A stretch of 64,000 nucleotides of DNA from assembly GCA_012932865.1 (NCBI GenBank), contig SAXG01000013.1, positions 248,001-312,000 of the forward strand. Reading direction: 5' to 3'. This DNA comes from Amylostereum areolatum (lineage: Eukaryota; Basidiomycota; Agaricomycetes; Russulales; Stereaceae). This document shows, piece by piece, positions 36,631-48,393 of the stretch. The position numbers and the translations under genes are program-made. Each line of letters starts with the position of its first letter. Position 1 is the stretch's first letter. The notes under the pieces are model-generated. The model did not search any database. It had not been told where the DNA came from and saw only the letters and a program-made list of their open reading frames with translations.

Positions 36631-38369
36631 ATGGCCATCGAAAACGCTCCCGCTTCTACCGTGCCCTCCGTTTTTGAGTCTCAAGCAGAGCGTCCTCGTC
36701 CCCAAGATGTCGGCATTCTCGGCATTGACATGTATTTTCCCAAAAGGGTAAGCCACGCACACGCGGCGTTGACGGCGGTGGCCTGCACGTTCTTACCAAC
36801 AACCACGACAGTGCATCTCTGAAGAGGAGCTCGAAGTTTTCGATGGAGTTTCCAAAGGAAAGTACACGATTGGTCTCGGTCAGTCCTACATGGCCTTCGC
36901 GGACGACAGAGAGGACATCAACTCGATGGCCCTGACCGGTGCGTTTCCATTGTATCTGTATCGCGTCGCATACTCACCCGAGTACTACAATGCAGTTGTA
37001 TCCAGCCTTATGCGCAAATACAACGTTGACCCCAAGTCTATCGGACGTCTCGACGTCGGCACGGAGACCATTATTGACAAGTCGAAGTCGGTCAAGACCG
37101 TCCTTATGGACCTCTTCGCCGCGTCCGGCAACCATGACATTGAGGGTCTGGACTCAAAGAATGCATGCTACGGCTCTACAGCTGCTCTCTTCAACGCCGT
37201 CAACTGGATTGAGAGTCGTTCATGGGACGGCAGGAATGCCATCGTCTTCGCTGGCGACATTGCTGTTTACGCTGAGGGTGGTGCTCGCCCCGTCGGCGGT
37301 GCGGGTGCTTGTGCCATCCTCATCGGCCCCAACGCCCCCATTATCTTTGAGCGTGCGGTTTTTCTTCGATCGTGGGTTTTCTCTTCATTGACACTTCGTT
37401 TTCAGCCATACACGGCACATACATGGACAACACGTACGACTTCTACAAGCCCAAACTGAGCTCAGAATATCCTGAAGTCGATGGCCCCCTCTCCATTTCC
37501 ACCTACATTGCTGCCATGGACGGTGCATACTCTGCATTCCGTTCCAAGGTCGCAGCTGCTACCAAATCGTACGCCAACGGTCACACCAACGGGGAGGCAA
37601 GCAAAACATCTGACCCGAAGGCTATCTTCAACCTCAAGCGCGATGTGGACTACCCCGTCTACCACTCACCGTATGGCAAGCAGGTACAAAAGGGTCACGC
37701 ACGTCTGGCGAGTTAACTTCTCCCTTCCTCCGCGCGTCATTCTGACGAATGTCCCAGATATTCAATGACTATCTCTCCTCCCCTTCATCACCGGAATATG
37801 AATCTGTCCCCGCGGACTTCCTCCAACTAAGTTACAAGGCCTCCATCAGCGATAAGAACGTCGAGAAGGCATTCATGGCGCTCTCTAAGAGCGATTACGC
37901 CCAGCGAGTAGCACCTTCTATGCGCTGCGCTGCTCGTTGCGGGAACATGTACACTGCGTCGCTTTACGGTGGCCTGGCGTCCCTTCTCTCCGTTATCGAG
38001 CCTGCGGAAATCAAGGACAAGCGCATTTCCATGTATGCCTTCGGTAGTGGTTGCGCTAGCAGCTTCTTCACCCTCCGCGTCAAGGGGGACACCTCCACCA
38101 TCCGTCAAAAACTGGACCTCCTTAACCGTCTAGCCAGCATGACCGTCGTCCCCTGCCAGGAGTTCGTCACCGCTCTCGAGGTACGTCTCAGCGTCCTCGT
38201 GATTCAACCACAATCGCTGACCTTCTTTCAACAGCTTCGGGAAAAGAACCACAACTCTGCGCCATACACCCCCACCGGCTCCGTGGAGAATATCTGGCCC
38301 GGTACCTACTATCTCGAGGGCATCGACGACAAGTTCCGCCGCAAATACGCCGTTGCCCCCGTCGCATAG
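36631..38369 (+). CDS. Hydroxymethylglutaryl-CoA synthase
   Basis: Condenses acetyl-CoA with acetoacetyl-CoA to HMG-CoA, the second step of the mevalonate pathway; cytosolic. Start 36631; exons about 36631-36747, 36812-36938, 36996-37352, 37406-, 37758-38180, 38235-38369. Catalytic residues are visible: Glu in [11 protein letters not shown] (about 37060), Cys in KNACYGST (about 37165; the family usually has CYGGT), and His in [10 protein letters not shown] (about 37665). The C-terminal half carries [13 protein letters not shown]. The fourth exon can end at 37683 (CAG|GTACAA), giving an uninterrupted 478-residue frame that lacks a usually conserved VQKGHARL segment, or at 37711, which keeps the segment but needs one base less at 37758. 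A gene of primary metabolism within the terpenoid cluster points to dedicated precursor supply. Confidence 0.9.
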
Positions 38370-39152
38370 ATGATTCATAGTTGTTTTGACCTTCTCTTGG
38401 TATACAGTGACACACGGCGACTCTTAGACTTACATTCCATCAGCATGCAATTTTTACAATCGGCTACATCCAGTTTTTATATAATGGAATCTGCATCTCG
38501 CTTTGGTCCAGGCAACGCGCTCAAAATGCAGTGATGAACTATTCCGCACTTAAGGAATGGTTTTGGGCTCTCACATCACCGCGGAATCCGGAGCCTGCTC
38601 GCCCAGTATTCGTCTTTCGCTGTCATGGAAGTTACCAAACTCAGTGTCCTGGGCTGGTGACATTGCTTCCGGGTCGCGAGCGGTTCTGTAGGAGCGTCTA
38701 GCGTCAAAGTATCCCTTGCAAGTGCGGTACCGGTCTTACTACCGTCCTGCTCGGAACTCAGGGAAGTGGTCAATCTCCAAGCTTCAGTCATGTAGGCTTC
38801 GTTCTTCCGTTCGCCACGGCATTCCAGCCTCGGCCACTTCACTAATTGTAGGCCACTTTGTGGTTCCACGCTTCCGAACCTGTGTTCACTGTTAGAGTGG
38901 GACAAGCACAACACAAGGCGAGGTAGACTTAGAACGAGGCTGTGGACAAGTGATATGTTCGGTTCATGGTTCCCATCCTCAACCAATTCTGGACGCGTAA
39001 GTCAGAAAAGCGGTCCACGCTTGTAAACTGGTGGTTATATATATATCGGTACCCCTTCAACAGTAGAACACCCCCCCCCGTTTCCTCGAGCGACCATCAG
39101 TGGCCCGATACCGACTTTCCCTCTTATCCAGTTACTCCCTAGCGTCGCCGCC
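38370..39152. promoter_or_regulatory. Intergenic with strong TATA element before P450-D
   Basis: About 780 bp between HMG-CoA synthase and P450-D. TTATATATATAT at 39035-39046 lies about 107 bp before the P450-D ATG and is the clearest TATA box in the window. It is followed by a poly-C run at about 39069-39079. No gene recognised. Confidence 0.6.
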
Positions 39153-41070
39153 ATGCCCTCGAATCTCCAGTCGGTGGTTTTTCCCAAGGATAGTCAATTG
39201 CTCATCACAGGTGTCATCATTGCATTTGCTTTGACCTTTATCCATTACATTCGAAGCCCATATCGCAAGCTTCCTCCAGGACCTCCAGGAGTCCCTATCC
39301 TCGGAAATGCGCTTTCGCTCCGAAGCGCGCTGTGGGTTGTGTTCACGCAATGGCAGAAGACATACGGTGCGTCCAATCATCAGGGTCGTCAAGCTGCTTG
39401 GGTTGACATACTCATGGGCCTGTGGCGTGTTCATGATATAGGAGACATCATATCAATCAGCGCATTCGGGCAAAGGATCGTGGTGCTCAACACGCGGGAG
39501 GCGGCAGTGGACCTCCTAGATCGCCGAGCGGGGATATACTCTGATAGGCCTCGCAACATCGTTGCGGGGAAGGTCCTCTGTGGTGGGATGGGACTGGGCT
39601 TCCAACAACACGGCCCTTTGTATGGTTTTTTCCTTCCCACTTTGTATACGGATCTGACGATGCCAATTTCAGGTGGAGACGCATGCGCAAAGCCGCGCAC
39701 GGAGCAATGAATAAAGACGTCGCCGAGCACTTCCGAGACACACAGTTCCTCGAGGCGCTGGTGCTTGCTAGTGATACGATGAAGCAACCTAGCGAATGGC
39801 AGAAGCATTTGCGTCGGGCCGCTGCGTCGATGATCATGTCAGTCCTATACGACATGCCGATGATCGAGTCAGAGCAAGATCCTCGTATTAAGGACATCAA
39901 CGACTTCGCGGCACGGCTCACGCGTGCAGCGCTACCGGGGTCCTATCTCGTGGAATTTCTCCCGTGGATGATGCGGATCCCCAACAGGTGCGTTTTGCCT
40001 ACCAGGATCTATGGACGTGGACTCACGGCCCGGATTTTTCTGTTAGGTTCGCGAAATGGAAACGAGAGGCAGAGGATTGGCATGCGAAGGATTCGGCGGT
40101 GTTCGAGGACCTATTTACAGGCGTTCAAGAGAAGATTGTGAGCTTGGCGTTTGCGGAATCGAACAGGACTTTACACGCGTATTCTTTCTTCTAGACCAAA
40201 GGGACGGAAAGACCATCGATCAGCGGAACCCTCATTGGAGACTCTAGTCGATATGGTCTCACCACCCGCGAGAATGCGTGGTTGGCAGGTTTTATGTAGT
40301 ACGTTTTGGTCTTTCGCCGTGCATTCTTACATACTTAGCGAGTGGACAGTGCTGCAGGCGCGGAAACAACCTCTACTTCGATGGCGTGGTGGACTCTTGC
40401 CATGCTCGTCTACCCCGAGACGCAGAAGCGGGCCCAAGAAGAATTGGACGCCGTCGTCGGTCGTACCCGGATCCCCACGTTCGCTGACCTTCCTCACCTT
40501 CCGTACATCCGTGCGATGGCGAAAGAGACCCTGCGCTGGGCCCCCGTCGGCCCCGTCGGTCTGCCTCATTGCTCCACGGAGGACGACTACTACGAGGGAT
40601 ACTTCATCCCGAAGGGTACGATCGTGATGGCCAATGTGTGGCTCCTCAATCGTGACCCCGAAATCTACGGAGAGGATGCAGCCCATTTCAACCCAGCAAG
40701 GCATCTCGACGCGAACGGACAGCTTGCGCCGGGCCCGGAGGATACGAAGGAGGAAGGCCATGTCACATACGGTTTCGGGAGGCGAATCTGCGTCGGACGG
40801 CATGTCGCAAATAACTCGATCTTCATCGGCATTGCGATATCTTTGTGGGCGTTCAACATGGGGAGGGTCAATGACGCCGAGTTGGATGTAGATGGGTTTG
40901 TGGAAGACGGTGTGGTTGTGTGAGTATCTCCTCGGATCGTGGGTGAGACGACTGGCTGACTGGTCTTTTCGTTTAGGAAGCCAAAGCCATTCGAAGTTGA
41001 TATTCAGCCACGCTTCCCGGAGGCTGCTGCATTGTTGGCAGAGGAATATGAGATGCGCGACCGTGTATAG
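39153..41070 (+). CDS. Cytochrome P450 D (close paralogue of P450-A)
   Basis: Intact P450. Anchor LLITGVIIAFALTFIHYI, hinge KLPPGPPGVPILG, I-helix AGAETTSTS, K-helix KETLRW, PERF-region FNPARHLD, haem motif YGFGRRICVGRH with the axial Cys (about 40795). Exon phases are identical to P450-A, including the odd TTG codon split before WRRMRKAAH and the ATT codon split before AAGAETTS. The C-terminal exon (about 40390-40920) is almost the same as that of P450-A at DNA level, including the segment GPEDTKEEGHVTYGFGRR, so the pair is a recent duplication or has been homogenised. Orientation is opposite, and the two copies border the putative cluster. Function inferred: terpene hydroxylation. Confidence 0.92.
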
Positions 41071-41981
41071 TTGCACCTCGCTTGGATGCTTTCTTGGATT
41101 AAGTATAGTTTATACGATGGATACATTTCTCCAATGCATTTTGCTCTGTATCGATATCCCTTCGTTGACGGTGGACTGCGAAACATGTTGCATTGTACAA
41201 TTATATGTAGAGCCTTCCTGCTTCTCCTGCACATAAATATATAGACCACTGTACGTCAGTCTGGGGGATGGACGTGCTCGATCTAGTGCTCGATGCACGT
41301 CGATTGTGTTTGGTGAACGTGATCGCGATTCTCCCAGTCGCGACGTGTCGCTCCCCGCATTTCAAGACAGGTCTTTGTTACATCCTCCTCGAACAAACAC
41401 CCGGGCGTGGTCTTGTTACCCACACCACCGTCCGCACGCCCTATCGCGCCGATCCGCACAGACACCGTCTGTGAAGAGACTCGGAGCGCGTCTTCCCGAG
41501 TCCGGCACACTCCCCTGGGTGCTCAAACATCGTGTCGGCAGGGACCAAGAGACCTGGACTTGCACGGGCTTTGTTTGAGCACACGTCGCTTCAGCCAGGC
41601 GGCGTACGAGGAGCTATCGGCGGGGGTTAATTGCGTGTTGGGAAGCGGGATCGCGTCCTTGGGAGTATGCGGCTGCCGACATTGTGTCGGTGAGGCTTGC
41701 TCAGACCGCTCTTGGGCTGTCGTCACGGTGCTCTATTTTTTTTCATCCTGCATCTTCTGACGTCCTGATAGTATTGATACTTGTATTTGTAAGTACTTTG
41801 TAGCCACGGTCACTTTCCTTTCCCGACCGTCCAGATAACATCCGAGCTTGAAGGCCATCTTTCTTTTTATTTGATGTGCTGTGTTTGACCAGGGAGCATT
41901 GTTCCTCACCGACGAAGGATAACCTCAGTATGAAGGACACCATGATGCATTTTTCGTCCCGCAACTTCAAAATAGTGCCCA
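41071..41981. other. Intergenic, right border of the putative terpenoid cluster
   Basis: About 910 bp between the P450-D stop and the GH3 stop; the genes are convergent. No recognisable gene. I place the right cluster border here. Confidence 0.45.
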
Positions 41982-44451
41982 TCAGCTAGCCTGAGGGAAT
42001 CCCAAGATCTGCTCGCTGCTCCCCGTCAACTCGAACTCGCGCAAAATCTCACCCGTCGTGTCCACCCAAACGCTATACTTCCCAGGATACAACACCCTGT
42101 TCCCCTTCTCGTCCACCCTCGCAATCGACCCCAACGTCACCTCCAGCTTCGCCGTCGCCGTCTTCCTGGGTTCGACCCCCTTCACCCGCCCATACCCCAC
42201 CAGCTCCTTCAGCGGCGCCGGCTGTGGCCCCGCCGTCGTGTTCGCAAACAGCAGCGCGACGTAGTCCGACTGCACCTTGCCCGCGTTCTTGACGTCCACG
42301 CTGAAAGTGAAGAACGGCGCGAGATCCACGTGTGCGACGCTCGACGCGTTGGCCGCGCGCGTGAGGCGCTGGATGTCGAAAGACGGCGGGGGCGTGCGGT
42401 CATTCGTCCAGGAGAGCTCGAAGGTGGTGTAGTGCAACCCGGATCCGAACTCGAAGACGGGGGTGCCCGTGTACCATTTGTACGTGCGGCCGGGAGAGGA
42501 GTTGCTCGGTCGGAGGTTCATGTCCGTCATCGGGATCGCGTCGACATACGCGGCGGGGTACTGCGTCGTGGGCAGACGTCCGGAGGGGGCTACCTTCCCT
42601 GTGATGATGTTCACGAGCGCGGTGCCGCCACTCTGGCCTGGGTACCCTCCCCAAATGAGTGCGTTTACCTGTGGCGCGAATGAGCATTCGCGAACAAAGA
42701 ACGTACAGAGGAAATATACCTTCGCGTTGTCCTTGATCGAAGACGAGTCGACCTGTCCGCCGCCCATCTGCAAAACCACAAATGGTTTCCCAACATCCGC
42801 CAACTGTCCCACAAGATCGAGCTGATTTCCCGGCCACGTAATGTCATCCCGATCCATGCTCTCCGCCTCGATCGTGTTGTCAATTCCGCCGGCGAACACG
42901 ATGAGGTCCGCGCTCTTCGCAGCGCTCACGGCCGCCGCGAATCCGCTCGTGTCGGTGCTGTTGATCGCGGTGCCGTTGAAGAATGAGACTTGGAAGCCTG
43001 CGTCCTGGAACGCCTGCAGGGGGCTAACGAGGAAAGGCGCGATGCCGGCGTAGTTGCCTTGCATCTGTGTGGTGGCGTTGGCCCACGGGCCCACGAGCAC
43101 GACGTTCTTTACGTGACTGGATAAAGGAAGTAGACCGTCATTTTTCAGGAGGACGATGCCTTCGTTGGCGACGGTCAGTGCGAGCTGCTGTGCTTGCTCC
43201 GTGTTGATGTCGCTCCATCCGAGCTGTCGGTAGGGTTGCTGCGCAGGATCGTCAAAGTAGCCCGTCCTAAACGCACGTACGGTCAGCATTTCCACCCGAA
43301 GAAGTAGGCAGACAGCGAGACCACATACCTTACGAGCGAGCCGTACAACCTCGTCAAGGACTGCTTGACGTCGTCTTCACTGACGAGGTTCTGGTCGATC
43401 GCGTCCTGGAGGGTTTCAGAATACGTTGTTCCACAATCGACGTCCGTGCCCGCCTTCAAGGAGACCGCCGACGCGTTGGTCAGCGTCGTCGTATAATGAT
43501 GGGGGTCGAACACGTTCCCCACAGCGTCACAGTCGGAAGTGATCCAACCCTCCAACCCGTAGAAATCGCGAAGGATATCCTGGAGCAAGAACGGGCTGGC
43601 GCAGGACGGCACGCCGTTGACCGCGTTGTAACTGCACATAACGGAGCCAACCTTGGCGTCGCGCACGCAGCTCTGGAACGAGGGCGTGTAGAACTCGGCG
43701 AGGTCCTGCGTGGTGATAACCGCGTTGAACCCGAAGCGATCGTTCCCGTGCCAGTCCTCGAGGTCGTACCCCGCGAAGTGTTTGCAGTCGGCGACGATTT
43801 TGTAGTAAGGGTCGGGCCCGAGGCCGCCCTGGAGGCCGGTGATAAGTTGGTAGACGTATCGCGCGATGTGGAACGGGTCTTCGCCAGGCGTCTCCTGGCC
43901 ACGACCCCATCGAGGGTCCTTGAACGGGTTGATGTTGGGCGTGAAGAAGTCGACGCCGGACCGGCCCGCGTTGTTGAACGCACGGGCCTCGGTGCTGATG
44001 ACGGTGGCGATGGCGTTAACGAGGTCATCGTCGAAGGCAGCGCCGATGGTGATGGGTTGAGGGAAGGAAGTGGCGAAACTAAAGTTTTCTCCTGCGGCAG
44101 CGAAGGTCACGCCAGGGCTGCTGGCCACGCCATGCTATCAAGGCTGGACGTGAATACACAAAGTACTGGTTAGAGAAGAATACGACGCACCAGAGCTTCG
44201 CTCCACCACTGATAAGGAGGGAGGCCGAGACGGGGAACGCCTGGGGATCCGTTGACGGTGTTCGCGACGAGCTCCTCGGTGGTGAAGTTTGCGACGAGGG
44301 CGGAGGCCCTGTCCACGTAATTCGCCGTGGGATCGCAGACTAGATTAGAGTTGAGAGGGCCATTGGCACAGTCGGGAAAGGAGCCCAAGGAGAGGGCAGA
44401 GTGGGAGGCTAGGACGACGGTGAGGACAGACTTGAGGGATAAAGGGGTCAT
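41982..44451 (-). CDS. Secreted GH3 beta-xylosidase
   Basis: Exo-acting glycosidase releasing xylose from xylo-oligosaccharides of plant cell walls; secreted. A signal peptide (LKSVLTVVLASHSALSLG) follows the start at 44451. The GH3 N-terminal barrel shows NPFKDPRWGRGQETPGEDP, KHFAGYDLEDW, VMCSYNAVNGVPSC, and the nucleophile Asp in TSDCDAV (about 43530). The C-terminal sandwich domain has GIVLLKNDGLLPL and a candidate acid/base Glu in EAESMDRDD (about 42860). A fibronectin-III-like end follows. SDCDAV with YNAVNGVPSC is typical of the beta-xylosidase branch rather than the beta-glucosidase branch. Three short introns, reading frame intact to the TGA at 41982. Probably not part of the cluster. 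Confidence 0.92.
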
Positions 44452-45208
44452 GTCTGACACGTCTTTGCCGTCCCATGAGTGTCCGAGGTTATTTATTGAA
44501 CTAGCGTCCCCAACTCCAGGGATGCCATTGAGGGCCGGATATACAACGGAAAACATGCGAACTTGGGCGGGCCGCTGGCTGAACGGGGGATGTCAGGTGT
44601 AGACGTGTCTCGGGACTGGGCTTTGTGGGGATATGGATTGGAAGACGGACGTCCTCGGAGTATGACCAGACAAGGCAGGCCACGCGACGAGAGATGGAAG
44701 GTGGCGAACGCGCGTTCAGGACGAGAAGGCCGACCGTGGCCAGACAACTCTATGGCGCACGTTGTGCACGGCGAGGCGGACATGATCGACGCAGCCACCG
44801 CGTTCAGCGTTCAACGTTCAAGGCCAGCGTCGTCACGGGGGTGGACGATTGGGGAAATCGAGTGGTTGCCGGTGCGAACAATGACCTAGCAGTGACGACA
44901 ACTTAGTTCAGTTCTCTCTGCCACCGAGCCAGCACTTACGATCTGAGACAGGCTCGAGGCCGATCAGCAGACACAAACAAGCCCATTCGCGAGGCTCAAT
45001 GTTAGAGCGAGGAGGAACCATTCCGCATGGGCAGAGGTCAGACGTCCAAGGCGAAAGGAACGGGGTTGCGCAAGGGTTGCGAGAGAAGAACGGATTCAAC
45101 GGAAATACAGAACGACCGGTCAGGCCGATCCCGCCGCTGACGTCATCCCGCCCGCCCGCTCGCCTTCCCGCCTTCATCGTGGTCTCCGCCAACCCTTCGA
45201 CATCGACC
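44452..45208. other. Divergent promoter of GH3 and HAD genes
   Basis: About 760 bp. An AATAAATAA-like element around 44490-44500 on the minus strand lies 40-50 bp from the GH3 start. No gene recognised. Confidence 0.45.
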
Positions 45209-46187
45209 ATGACCCGCCCCCCGATCCGCGCCCTCCTCATCGATCTCTCCGGCACCCTCCACGTCGGAACCACGCCCACACCCGCCGCCGTGCATGCCCT
45301 TGTCCGCCTCCGCGCGTCCCAGATCCCATTTCGTTTCTGCAGCAACACGAGCAAGCAATCCACCGCCTCCCTTCACACCTCTCTCGCCGCCATCGGATTC
45401 AACGTCAAGCCTGAAGAGCTATGGACCAGCATCGGCGCCGTACGCCGCGTGCTCGACGCGCTCGCTATCACGAGGTAAGCAATCGTTCTGCGCAGGTCCC
45501 GTCCCCGACGGCACCCCGAATTCCCTTAGACCCTACATCATCGCGTCCGACTCCGCGCGCGAAGAGCTGCAGCCCGAGACCACTTCCCAAGGCGAACCAC
45601 TCGACCCGGACACGCCGTACGACGCCGTCGTGCTCGCCTTCGCGCCCGCCCAACTCGACTACTCCACGCTCAACGCCGCCTTCCGCATCCTCGCCTCCGA
45701 GCACCACCAGTCATCCCCCCAAATCGGTCGTCCGGTCCCGTTGATCGCGACCCACCGCTCGCTGACTCTCCAGGATGCCGATGCTCGCCTTTCCCTGGGT
45801 CCGGGACCCTTCATCTCCGCCCTGGAGAGCGCGAGCCGCACCACCGCGCACGTCGTCGGCAAGCCTTCCCGCGCGTTCTTCCAGGCCGTCATCGACAGTC
45901 TTTCTCTCCCCGACACAGACAACAATGGGAAAATCGCGATCATCGGGGACGACGTGGAGAGCGATCTTGGCGGGGGCGCGAAAGAGCTCGGGCTATGGCG
46001 CGTGCTTGGTGAGCTGCTTTCTTCCATTCTTCCATCATGAATGGAGGCTAATACACCTTCGGGGACTACAGTGAGGACTGGTAAGTATAGAGCAGGCTCG
46101 GAGAGCAGGGCTGGCGTCGATCCGCCGGACGAGGTCGCCGATTCGTTCGCAGCGTTCGTAGACTCGCTATTGGGCCCAGTGAACTGA
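45209..46187 (+). CDS. HAD-superfamily hydrolase, HDHD2/LHPP-like
   Basis: Predicted phosphatase of the C2-cap HAD group. Start 45209. Motif I reads LLIDLSGTLH, motif II FCSNTSK, motif III VGKPSRAFF, motif IV IIGDDVESDLGGG (about 45945). In motif I the second Asp of DxD is Ser, as in HDHD2, so classical phosphomonoesterase activity may be reduced. Introns at about 45475-45528 and 46011-46071. Reading frame intact to 46187. The gene ends 129 bp from the convergent alcohol dehydrogenase. Substrate unknown. Confidence 0.85.
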
Positions 46188-46315
46188 ATCTCCTCAGTTT
46201 CGCATCCCCTTCCATCCATCTAGATGTTACATTTGTTTATTTAATCCTAGACATGGAGCATACGTTCAAAGACACTTTGCTGTCCGTGGACCGTCCACAC
46301 TCACCTTGTTGAAAA

Positions 46316-47966
46316 TCATGCCCACGGGTCAAACACGACCTTGCCCCACTCTCCCCTTTCAAATTTATCGTACGCCTCCACAGCCTTGCTCATCGGCACC
46401 ACCCTCTCCACCACCCCGCCCTCGCCCACAACACCCAGCACGTCCCGTCGTTTCAACAACAGGCGAAGCGCCGCGGGAAACACGGCGCGTACGCTGCAGC
46501 GGCCGAACTCGAGCGTGGCGTTGTGGTTGTAGAGCTCGCGTCCTGTGAAGGGGACCGCGGGGGCTTGATGAACGCCGCAGGAGGAAAGAACACCTGTGGG
46601 AGCGAGGAGGGCGAGGCTAAGGGTCAGAGCTGAAGGGTTGCCTACGACCTATGCCAAGGCATGAGCATATATGCGCCCATACATGCGTGTAGACAGGCGC
46701 ACCTCGAGCACGGCATGACATCCGCCCCGTCCCCAGCCCTTCACGATGTCCTTCCCTTCCTCGATATCCGCAACAGCGAACTCGATCTTCGACACGGCCG
46801 GTTCATGCGCCGCGACGGTCTTGAAAACGGCCGCCATCTTGTCCCGACGCGCGGCGTTCGGATCGATCGCGACGACGCGTGCTTGGATGCCCGTCGCCCC
46901 CAGAAGGTCGAGTAGGGCCAGCGTCGCGCACTAGCCAGCATCGATCCATATTTGAGCTTCTCGAGTCTCACAGACACACGAAGGAAGCCCACCAATCCCA
47001 CCGGACCCAGTCCGACAACGCCAACCATCAACACCCTCTCCTCCTCCCGAATCTCCGCCTGCGCCGCACCCTCATCCCTGAAATATCCCTCCAGCGCTGC
47101 GGAAGCACTCCCAGGCCACGCGCGGCCGCTGAGGACGGGCGCGATCTTCGGATGGGACAACGCCTGGACGGCGACGAACAGGCCTGTGGGGAGGATATCC
47201 GCGAGGAGCAACAGCGCGGGGTCCGGGATGTCGGGGAGCGCGGGCAGGACGAAGAGTGTGCCGCCTGCGTGGGGTATGCGCGCGTATTGCGCTTGGCCGC
47301 CGGGCACGGTGGGCGTGCCGATGAGGAGGGAGGAGACGCAGCGCGCGGTCAGGCCGAGGCGACAAAATCTTGGAGGTGGTGTCAAATGGGGTGCGCGAGA
47401 TGCGGTGGAAGTAAATGGGAGACGTACTCGCATTCGCCGCAGGAAACGGTGAAGGGCGCGACGACGCGATCGCCGAGTTTGAGGGTGCCGTAGAGGGCGG
47501 GGCGCGAGGTGGGGGTGTCCGCGCTGAAGGAGGACCCGAGCGCGACGACATGGCCGATGAGCTCGTGGCCACATACATGCCTGAGAACCGACGGTGAGAG
47601 CACGAAGCGAGAACAACGGGGGGCGTGGACGCACGGCTCGTAAACATCCTCATGTCCCCGATAGACGTGCAAATCGCTCCCACATAACCCCGCCAGCTGC
47701 ACCGGATCCATGAGCACGACAGCGCAGCCAACCATGACAAAGACGCACCTGGATCTTTATGATGGCGTCGTCCGGGTGTTCGATGCTTCACAGTCATACA
47801 AACGCAAGCTCAAGAGTCAGAATCGAGTCGAGTCGGGAGCGAAAGGGTACGTAGTAAGCAGTCAGCGCATGCTTACTTACCGGGGGACGGGAACGGCTTC
47901 GACGCGGATGTCGCGGGCGGGAGGGTACCAGCGTACGGCGGTCTGTGTGTCGGGTAGGTCGCTCAT
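46316..47966 (-). CDS. Zinc-dependent MDR alcohol dehydrogenase
   Basis: Medium-chain dehydrogenase/reductase. Start 47966 (MSDLPDTQTAV). Motifs: LCGSDLHVYRGHED with the first catalytic zinc ligand Cys, CGHELIGHV, GDRVVAPFTVSCGECEFC (the Cys residues of the structural zinc lobe begin here), and VVGLGPVGL|CATLALL (Rossmann turn split by an intron). The end ...KVVFDPWA precedes the TGA at 46316. At least seven introns, all splice in frame, including a 36-nt micro-exon (about 47734-47769). The structural zinc lobe looks short (GECEFCRLGLTARC), so the second zinc may be incomplete. Substrate not predictable. Divergent from the RPL10 gene. Confidence 0.85.
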
Positions 47967-48393
47967 CGTGGTCGACTGCAACACGCTCTCGTCGTTCTCG
48001 TGCCCATCGGCTTCACCGTCACGCACCTCCTCGACGAGCAACGATTCCCGAAGCCAAGGAACGCACGGAGATCCGGATCGGTCGACCCACGTGGGTCCGG
48101 ACTCCGGCGGACGGCGCCATTCTCCCACGCCTTATTCATCCCTCGTCGTTTGTCATCTCCCGTTGCGAGCTTCCCTCAAAAGCGGCCTCCTCGTCGCAGC
48201 TAACCCACTTTCCCCCCACTTACCCGCCAAAGTGAGTATCCCTGCCGCTCGTCCGTGCGTTGCCTGCCCCATCGTGATGCTGCTGGTGCGAATTTGCCGT
48301 CGTTGGAGGGGTGGATGGCGTGTTGGATGGCCGGATAACGTCTCTGAAAAAGGCGCTGACTGATCACTTTTGCTTCTCGCAGAACCAGAAGAC
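47967..48393. promoter_or_regulatory. Divergent promoter and 5' UTR intron of RPL10
   Basis: The dehydrogenase and RPL10 genes are divergent here. A long 5' UTR intron (about 48232-48382, donor GTGAGT, acceptor TCTCGCAG) ends 11 nt before the RPL10 ATG; UTR introns are frequent in ribosomal protein genes. Pyrimidine-rich sequence (TTTCCCCCCACTTACC, about 48210-48226) precedes it. Confidence 0.6.
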
